Of a stretch of 46,952 nucleotides of DNA, positions 36,474 to 44,900 are shown in pieces; positions within the stretch are counted from its first letter, which is position 1, and each line of letters starts with the position of its first letter. This DNA comes from Paramacrobiotus richtersi (Eukaryota > Tardigrada > Eutardigrada > Parachela > Macrobiotidae). Below the pieces are notes generated by a model. The model was given only the letters and a program-made list of their open reading frames with translations. It ran no database searches and had not been told where the DNA came from. Position numbers and translations under genes: made by a program. The stretch spans positions 1 to 46,952 of the forward strand of contig JAQGAU010000060.1 in the NCBI GenBank assembly GCA_034698045.1, given 5' to 3'.

Positions 36474-37130
36474 ATGCTTCGTATGGCTTTTGCGGCTGTG
36501 CTGATGGCAGTGTCAGCGTTTTTCGTAGCAACTTCGTCCATTGATCATCATGAAGTGGTAACATTCACTCCGATCGTCAGTGATATTCAATACGAGCCGA
36601 TCGATGCAATCTTGTCCCCAGAAAAGCGCCTGTTGAATGCCGAATCCGCATTTCCGGTCGTCAACAACACCGACAGCGGTAGACCTCACGCACTGAACAA
36701 ATACTGCGTTTTACCAGCAGAAACCCTTTCGGAGAACAATTCAGTGGAGATAGTCTGCACGAACAATGCCAACAGTACCTTGGATGTTTCTACCGAGACG
36801 GGATTCTTTCCAACGACCTACTTTCAGCAAGACAATGGGACCATGAGCGCCGCTCTCGAGGAAGCTATTTCCTTAGCAAAGGCCCGTTACGCGAACGCTT
36901 CGCATCTGCATTTGTTGGTGAAGGTCGATGGGTACCATCCACAATCGGAATCCAGCGGATCATACAAAATTGTGGCGCTTTTGGAAATCAGCCAACGGTT
37001 GACATCGCGGTTGGGGGCTGAGGATAAACTGGATATGACGATTAAGAACGCGGGTCTCAGGATAGATCCGACGTTTTCGCCCGATCGGTTTCGCCTTCTG
37101 TTGGAGCAGCAAGTTGTCGTAAGAAAGTGA
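36474..37130 (+). CDS. Secreted protein of unknown family, 218 aa, single exon
   Basis: One uninterrupted frame from ATG to TGA. The N-terminus is a clear signal peptide (MAFAAVLMAVSAFFVATSS). The mature part is acidic, has two cysteines (YCVL and IVCTN, about 27 residues apart) that could form one disulphide, and several N-glycosylation sequons (NNT, NNS, NST, NGT, NAS). The C-terminal third looks like mixed helix and strand (SYKIVALLEISQRL, DRFRLLLEQQV) with no motif I know. There is a possible splice donor, GTC|GTAAGA, just before the stop, so the true protein could be longer. It lies between peptidase G and the GPCR gene. Function unknown; the length of the open frame with a proper leader makes it likely real. 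Confidence 0.65.
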   Translation: MLRMAFAAVLMAVSAFFVATSSIDHHEVVTFTPIVSDIQYEPIDAILSPEKRLLNAESAFPVVNNTDSGRPHALNKYCVLPAETLSENNSVEIVCTNNANSTLDVSTETGFFPTTYFQQDNGTMSAALEEAISLAKARYANASHLHLLVKVDGYHPQSESSGSYKIVALLEISQRLTSRLGAEDKLDMTIKNAGLRIDPTFSPDRFRLLLEQQVVVRK

Positions 37131-37915
37131 GCGGCCAAGTTCCGTTTTATGGTCACTAATTCATTTCTACCAGTTTAATCTACGCAGCTTTGATAATCTG
37201 ACAATGATGCGTTTATTTTTGCTGATTAACAATTAAATACAGCAAAAGAACGACTTACACTGAGTCACTGACTAATACACTAACACACAATATAATGGGA
37301 AAATAAACAAAAAATTAGTTGCAGGACAGGACAATATGCTCATGCCAATTAACAGCAACAATAAAGGACGATAACCGCTGAGTGATGACCAACGTTAACT
37401 AAGACAAACTAAGAGGGAATGTATTCGTCGTACAGATTATCTTATTGTATGAGTTCCAGTACTAATGTATGTCGATAATTCACGTCTGGGGGGACACTTC
37501 GAATGGCTCCAACGTTGCGGAGGCAGGACGCTTAACAATCGAAAATTAACTGTCTCCACAGACCTGTCATTTTTCTTTCAAAATGTGCCCTCTCCAGCAG
37601 GTACAGTCATCGTATCAAACGTTAAAACGCTGAGCCAGCATCGGTACCTCTAGGAAAAATACAACGTTGCGTTCGTAAAATGATGCTAAAGAATGCCGGC
37701 ATCATCCTGTCTGGCAGCTTGTTGACAAACACTGATGAGCCGGTAAACAAAATGTGCAAACATTCGATCGGTTGGTTCTAATAAGCAAATCACGGCGTTT
37801 ATCTTCAACGAAACGGTCCATTATGCCAAATGCACATTCAGTTTGTAGGTGTCCTGTACAGGAGTTTTTTTCACGAGCAAACCACAGGAACCAGTGCGAT
37901 TCATCTTCCAGATCC
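37131..37915. other. Spacer, nothing recognised
   Basis: AT-rich sequence with ATTAAA at 37232-37237 as a possible polyadenylation signal for the upstream gene. The part near 37700-37915 may be 3' UTR of the minus-strand GPCR gene. No other gene is seen. Confidence 0.4.
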
Positions 37916-38935
37916 TCACTGCAACATTCGACATTCCACAACGCGAATAACCCATGTTCGTACAATGCCGACGCTCAGGGCAAAGAAAAGCGGATCGAGC
38001 ACGGGCAACAGCAACGCCAGAACATCTTGTGCTTGGTTTAAAGTGTCCAGATTCTCAAGCGGCATGAAGTCAGTCAGGGTGTAGTATACCGAACTTGGTA
38101 TCCAACAAACACTAGCACTGACTGTAAAGAGCGTCAAAAGGATAAATGGGTTGGATTTTGTCTTTCCCTTTCGATTGGCTGGACCGGTGTCTCCTGTGGT
38201 CCTGCTTTGGTTACGCACTCCGTCAGTTTTGACGGAGTGTGGAGTAACGGTCGCACGTCTCCCATTGGCCGCTCTTCTTCTTCGGAAATACTTCCAAAGA
38301 AGACTGGGAAAGAATATCGGAATGAATAGCTTTGGTAGATGAAACAGCCAGACTTGACTAAATGTCGCCCATGTAAACTGCGCTTTTGTGTCCAGATAGC
38401 AGCCATTATCGAGAGGTACGCGGTAGTACAAGGCATCCAGTATTATTCCAGGCATTAGAAGTGTGTGAACGTACACCACTACGCCCACGCAGAGTAAAGT
38501 GGCTACACGTGAAGTGTGACGGTTTTTGTACGATACAGGCCAAAGTAGTGCCCAAGCGCGATTGATGCTAATTAACACGTGAAAGTGTATCGTAATAGCC
38601 GTAATAACATAATCGCAGTAAATAGATAAAGTACAGGCCCGAGATCCTAGCCACCAGTAACCATAGTAATCGGTGGGGACTCTCATCGGGTTGTACATTC
38701 CGACGTTCAGAACGTGACTGCATAATACTGCGATAATGTAGACGTTAAAGGGGGTCCGAAAATTTTTGGCCTTGAGTAGGAAGACAAGCGTCGCAAAACC
38801 AAGGGCAAGCGCGATTACTGTCAAACTAGTCAAGGTGTATGGAAAAGCGTGATCACTGCCACCGTTATCGGTATTTTCGACTACCGTTCGATTACCTGGG
38901 GAAACAGAGGAATTCGTGCAGTTATCGAAAAACAT
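37916..38935 (-). CDS. Class A (rhodopsin-like) GPCR, orphan, intronless, 339 aa
   Basis: Start taken at the ATG at 38935, giving a short extracellular N-terminus with three sequons (NCT, NSS, NRT). Seven hydrophobic segments follow: TM1 (LTVIALALGFATLVFLL), TM2 (FNVYIIAVLCSHVLNVGMY), ECL1 with WWLGSRAC (the conserved Trp and the TM3 disulphide Cys), TM3 ending in LISINRAWALLWPVSY, TM4 (LLCVGVVVYVHTLLMPGIIL), ECL2 Cys in DNGCYLD, TM5 (LPKLFIPIFFPSLLW) then an RRRR-rich third loop, TM6 with CWIPSSVYY, and TM7 with LDPLFF in place of NPxxY. The usual DRY at the end of TM3 is NRA. The frame is fully open. The ligand is unknown; small-peptide or amine receptors share this fold. Confidence 0.85.
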   Translation of the reverse strand: MFFDNCTNSSVSPGNRTVVENTDNGGSDHAFPYTLTSLTVIALALGFATLVFLLKAKNFRTPFNVYIIAVLCSHVLNVGMYNPMRVPTDYYGYWWLGSRACTLSIYCDYVITAITIHFHVLISINRAWALLWPVSYKNRHTSRVATLLCVGVVVYVHTLLMPGIILDALYYRVPLDNGCYLDTKAQFTWATFSQVWLFHLPKLFIPIFFPSLLWKYFRRRRAANGRRATVTPHSVKTDGVRNQSRTTGDTGPANRKGKTKSNPFILLTLFTVSASVCWIPSSVYYTLTDFMPLENLDTLNQAQDVLALLLPVLDPLFFALSVGIVRTWVIRVVECRMLQ

Positions 38936-39660
38936 GATGACTGCCGTTCCGGACACCACAGGTTTGTTCCCGATTACCCAAGAACCGAAAAATTTAAAAA
39001 AAGAAAATCGAAAGATAGCTAAATGTGACTGTATAAAGCAGCAAAATTGTGTGTTCGAGAGCCTGTGGAATTTACAAACTACTACGGATGAGCGAGCAGG
39101 TTGTATGTCTAATTGCAGAATCTATCTGGATGTAGTTCCGGATAAAAAGGCAGGAGAGAGGTAAGCAACTTCCGGAATTATAACCGTTTCCTGATTGGTA
39201 AACGTTAACCGTCATGTCTTCCTTCGGGAAAGGTAACCGAAAGCTATTACGCAATCACTCCCAAGCTGCATTTTAGGATTCTTATAAGCACTGTGATTCC
39301 TGGAAATAATTATGGTTTTCTCATTGCTGTTTGTTCGAACCGGAACAAAACTGCTCGCACGCGCTTATTATTCTTTCCAACATGCAAATCACAACAGCAT
39401 TTCCGTCACCCTAATGCATTGTTGGCGTGGATCCGGACATGCGCAAATAACTGGACCCGGGTGTTAAGAATCAAAGATGCACTCCACCGTATTAATGTTA
39501 ATTGCTGTAGATATAATACAGATTTCGCCGTATACAATGAGCTTTCGCTTAACTACGGTTTAATTAGCTACAGTTTTGAAATAAATTCTAAGAGACCCAA
39601 GAAAACAAAAACGGTTTGTAACCGTTTGTTCGAAACTGTACGCAAGGATGTCACTGGTTT
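38936..39660. other. Spacer upstream of the GPCR gene
   Basis: Presumably holds the GPCR promoter, but I recognise no element. An open frame of 204 codons at 39293-39907 on the plus strand runs into the inverted-repeat element that follows and shows no signal peptide, domain or splice support, so I treat it as chance. Confidence 0.4.
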
Positions 39661-40105
39661 AAGGCTGGACTCCGGTCAAAATCGGAGGTTTTGCGGGCAA
39701 CAGTGTTACCGCATCGGCAAAAACGATAGGCACTATTCATACACTGCTCTGCAAACGCTTCAGAGCATTCTGAAAACGTTTCAGCCGGAAAAGACAGCTG
39801 GAAATTTCAACATGAATTTTGCAATTGTTGAAATTCATTTTAAAAATTTACAAGAATGTTTTCTCTACGGAGTCAGAATAAATGTTCTTTTTAGTTGCAT
39901 TCACTGATCCTTCATCTGACAAATGAAACAAACATCAGAATTTCGAGGACGGCTTCTTTGTTTGAAATGTCAGAAATATTGCGCAACAACCGGTTACGGC
40001 GCGCGCAAAGGGACAAAAGGACGTTGTACCCATCTTTTACCACAACTTACGTATGCAGTGGCAGCGTTTCCCTCAAAACTTCCTGTTTGATAGGAGCCCA
40101 GCCTT
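39661..40105. mobile_element. Second copy of the foldback element family
   Basis: The left end AAGGCTGGACTCCGGTCA and the right end GGAGCCCAGCCTT are inverted and match the ends of the element at 18072-18696. Internal blocks also match in order, for example a TTGCGCAACAACCGGTTACG stretch near 39978 and CGTTTCAGCCGGAAA near 39777, around an AT-rich centre. It is shorter (445 bp) and more diverged than the copy in gene B. Non-autonomous. Confidence 0.65.
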
Positions 40106-41633
40106 CACGATGTACCGTGTAAGGGTAAATTCTTGAGAAGAGATGTTGGTATGCTGCCAGGCTTACGTACTATAGATATCCGCTGCCGGTCTCATGAGAG
40201 CAGATGCGTAAAGAAAAGCTCTTCCGGCATTTAAAATATTGATGTGTACAGCGGACAGCCACCGCAGTGAGCGCATCAAGACGATGTTGCTCCTATCCAC
40301 TTTGAAATCAAGAAAATCTACTTGCAAAACACCTACCAGGTAGTGGTTTTGAAACAGCGCAATGAATGAGATTAAAATACTTTGTGCATTAATTAGCAAA
40401 AGGACTGTTCGCTATTGGTGAACTGCATTTTTGGCATGCGGGAACTAAGCTCGTTGGGAGAGGAAAGTTTGAGGATCACACACAATGTCATATAAAAATA
40501 TGAATTCTCCGAGAGCGAATGCCGTTCAGGTATTTTGCGTGGGTATTTGTTTTCTTGTAGCCGTAACCCTCATACATCCACTGCACAAAATGTTAGGAAA
40601 ATTGCAATGCCTTTTCGACCCAAGGTCAAACGCTCTGTTCACTGCCTTATGATAGCTGCAATCCGCTGAGTTCTGAACATTCTGGTTAGCATTTATATGC
40701 GCTGAAGCGTATATAAATACCGTAATTGGTAGTAAAAAACAACGGAAAAAAAGCAACTGCTGCATAGAACATAAGTGTCTCTCGTGGGTGAACGCATATA
40801 TGTAAATGGAAACTTCGAAGTAGGCCCACCGCCTTTCTGCAGAATCGAGCGCATCACCTTGCATTATACGTGAGTGTGATAGATTTAAGTGTGCCGTTTA
40901 TTGGCGGGACTTTGACAGCGCTTATTATCTCAGCTAAACGCATTTATGGTACGTACCTAATGCGGAGCTATGGATTCCACTACCACAATGTCAAGAACAC
41001 CACGCTTTTTGTATTCGCTAATGTAAATTATTTTTTGTTGCGATGCTTGAACTTTTGTTGAATCGTGCTGAGGGACGTACATACACAAGCTTTTGCTTAG
41101 TGTTAACAGTTACTGGTCTAATATTGCAAACCGGTTACAAGACTGGAAACTTCGCCATGTGGTGGAGACAGTGTAGGTTGGTAGATGATAAGGCGCGTTA
41201 CGCACAAACTACTGATGCAGAAACTGAGCAGCAGTCTTACATATTAGACCATTGAGCGATAAATATCCCTGTCGTCTGTGCTGTCGATTCTGCTTGTGTA
41301 CAGCGATACTTCACGAAGCTTTATCAGAAAAAAGGTCAGTGGTGGACACCATCACTCGGCACCACCAGAGAAACACCATCATTTACGGTTAGCTGATATC
41401 GGCGTTCGCTTACTCGTTAGTAGCAGCTCCTAAAGGCAGTGAACAGATTTCTCAAAAAAAAAACTGTTTTGCTCGTATTGTACTTTAGATCACGTGGGCG
41501 CACTAATGTGAGCATAATCGCTCAGACACTTTCTTGAATGCCTGCAAACAGAAGCTCTCTCTGCAAAAAGACTTCACAAAGATCTACACATATGCAGACA
41601 TTACTGTCCGCAGGGCGTACCTACCCCTGTCTG
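40106..41633. other. Intergenic, nothing convincing
   Basis: Short open frames on both strands have no recognisable features. No M13 exon remnants and no repeat shared with the rest of the window were seen. Confidence 0.4.
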
Positions 41634-41805
41634 GCTTTCACCTGCCTATTACCGACGAAAACTGGTCCCTCATCAACAATTCACATAGACAATGATTGGT
41701 TCCTCGGTGACTGACGCCGGCTTACGCTTTTCTAATTGCTATCTGTCACGCTAATTAATGCGGCAAAGGGGCAGCTTGCAATTTAAACGAAGATGTATTA
41801 AGCTA
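41634..41805 (+). promoter_or_regulatory. Conserved upstream block of M13 gene H
   Basis: Matches the block before gene A: TTTCACCTG.CTATTACC.ACGAAAAC.GGTC, ATTCAC.TAG and later TTAAACGAAGATGTATTAAG. It ends about 170 bp before the start codon. Confidence 0.4.
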
Positions 41806-41972
41806 TTAACATTGATGTCCTGCAGTGCCATTTCACGGCCACTTATCGGTGCCGTGTGTTTTGCTGATCTACTTAATATCTGGCTCAGGACAAGAAGAAT
41901 TCATTTGAGTTCTTCTTGTTTGATAAACATTTACAGTGGCGTTAAGTTTGCTTTCCTAGATCTGTTGGAACC

Positions 41973-44900
41973 ATGCTTTTAACGCCGTGGAATATATTCC
42001 TGCTTCTGCCAACTGTTGTGCTTTGTGCTAAAGTGCAGAAAGGTAAACTGTTTTTCTACCTAGCGAAAATGAATGCACATTCATTTTGTAATACTTTAAT
42101 AATAACCATGCTCTTTTCTACCGCCCTGATTCTCATTTTCGTTTGAATTTTCGCAGGAATCCCGGGGACTACTAAGCTGGGTGGTGTTACGGCTACATCC
42201 ACAAAATCGGGTAAAAATGTTATTAGCGCTTCCACATCGAAGCCAACGGCCAAGACAGTGTGCACAACGCCCTCATGCAAGAAGTTTGGTGCGTAGTAAA
42301 GTAGACAATGTGAATATCATTTATTCCAAATAATGGTTCTCAACAGCGTTTGAAGCTCTCTTCAGATTAGATCAATAAAATAACAAGGATGAATTTCTTG
42401 TTTTATGCAAGCTTCTGGACAATGACATACCCTATACAGGCTATACTACAAAACTTGTAAAATGAAATGCAATCATTCCGTATGCGATTTATAATTTTAG
42501 CGCAACAGTTTCTAAGCCGAATCAACAGTTCAGTGGATCCTTGTGACGATTTCTACGACTATGCTTGCGGCAAGTGGATCAGCACTAATAAAATTCCTGA
42601 TGATGAAACCCAAATTAACGAGTTTTACTTTTTGACGAAGAAGGTGGCGAAAGTTCTTCAAAGTAAGTCTAATCCGACGCATTAGCATGCTGTCATATTT
42701 TGGACGCTGCTTACATGCAAGGATCCCGCGAGCGCATATTCGAAAAAATATGATATTATGTATCAAATTATGCATAAATTGTGCTAGTGACCACAGGGTA
42801 TTTTTTTGCTGATGGAAGGTTTTGAACGGTGAACAGTTAATATGAATGTTTAGACTTATTACTGCGTAAGTTGGCTTGGCATAGCGGTCTATGTGTGGGG
42901 GATGGAACAGCAAGAATGCGATCTGGATTCTGGATCCGATTCCCGTTGACCCTTATTGCTAAGCCAACTTACGCAGTAATAACTTTAAAAATTCGTAACT
43001 ATTCGTAACTAAGAGAATGTTCATTCACTTTGTACAGATTAATTCAGCACGATTAATTTTCTTGCATTATTATACAGTATCTTACCAATAAAAACAAACG
43101 TACGACATTTCAGTCCGGGTCAACAAACGAGCCTGTAATACAATCAGCGATTTCCATCTTGTATTATTATTGCTGCAGTGCAACAGTGAATACAGTGTGA
43201 CTTTCAGAACTGTGCATTGCAGATCTTCTGAAGACCAAGGGAAGTCGCCAGTTCGCTTCTGAAGTGAAAGCCAAGAGCCTCTTTCAACAGTGTAGTAACG
43301 AAGGTAAACTGACTCCTTGCTACTGTATCATAACTTTGCATTCAAAGCGTTATAATTAATTTATTCGACAATTTTGTATGCTCTTTCTATATTAATAGAA
43401 TATCTTATCTCTGTACCTACTAGCATTCTGCTGTGCCCAATGCGCAACGGTGTATCTTTGGGTAATTATAATACTGGAATTATAATTATAACATTATAAT
43501 AAAATTAAGGTACCGGCTGAAATCCAGAAAATAATTTGTATCCTACCGTGCATAGGAACGTTCTCTCTACAGGAGATTTCCGGACAATTTGTTCTGTACA
43601 GGAAAGCCTGCACAGAATATTTGTAGTGGTTGTTTTGTAAAGTAACACATTATAAGTCAAGTGTAAAGCTATACTTGGTATTATTATGGGCTTGCATTGC
43701 TTTACTTAAAATATGGCTTTCTGGCAACACAGCCAGTGTTCTTGCTTTGTTCAGCCTGTGAGTGACGTAGTTGTAAGAAAGAGGATACCAAGCGAAAAGT
43801 GAGCAAATGGCTGTTCCCCTTGCCGCTGGATAGTTGGCCGTAATGCGAGTATATAAACTGTATTTTACAGAATACTGTACATGTTTTACGGAAATTAATA
43901 AAAATTGTTTGAATTGTTTACAGCTGAAATAGAAAAGATTCGTGGACGACCCTTACTGAGCCTCCTAAACGAGTACATCGGCGGCTGGCCAGTGTTACAG
44001 CCCAAGTGGAATCCGTCACAGTTCAACCTGTTCGACAGGCTGGTCCAGTACTTTCTTGTCGAAATCCAACCTTTCTTTTCCGTCATCGTTAACACTGATG
44101 TGCAGAACAATCTGGTCAACACGATCGTGATCCAGCCTCCCTCGACATACGCCACTGTTGATGTGCTGAACCACAGTATCGTGGGAAAGATTTTTACAGA
44201 CAGTTATCTGAGCTTTATATTTAATACGACATCACTGCTACTGAAGGATTCGCGCAGTGCAGTAAATGTCAACAGCTTATCGGCGAACCTCACGGCGATT
44301 CTGGAACTGGACCGATCGTTCGGCATGGTAAACTTAAGCAACACGAAATGGTTGCACACGGTCACGGGCAGCGTTTAATATGTTATTTTATTCTCGCCCA
44401 GTGTTGCATTTTTCTGCTGCTCTTTTTATTGAAAAGCTCTACTTTTTACGGAAGCCGCCATGGTGTAACCATAGATCCATGTATAACAAATCTTAACTTC
44501 CACGAAATTTACATAATTATGAAACTACTCCTACAGATCAAACCGGTCTGGGATAATTTTAAACTGATGTGTACATCTATTTTGAATTACGAAGCATAAC
44601 ACCTACTATACTAACTGTAAATCTGCTGGTATTATCTTTGTGTACAACCACCTTCTGGTTTCGACATGCATCGTTACGTAAACACTAGTCTGCAGTCTGA
44701 AATATTCGTTCTAGGCAACGCTCACAAGCGTGGAAAGCGCCGATACCAGCATTTTCTCGAACAAGATGACACTCGCCGCCTTTCAGGACCATTACAAGTT
44801 CAATTCAAAGACCATGCGCAATTTCACCAGCATCATCCGGGCCTACTTTGCTGCCGCTAACCTTTCCAACGAGATTACCGACAATACGATGATCGTTGTA

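Noticed and set aside
37916..38959. Upstream GTG start for the GPCR
   Set aside because: Eukaryotic start should be ATG. The ATG at 38935 leaves a normal short N-terminus with sequons.
39293..39907. A 204-codon open frame on the plus strand
   Set aside because: It runs into the left arm of a repetitive foldback element, has no signal peptide, domain or splice context, and its composition looks like translated non-coding sequence.
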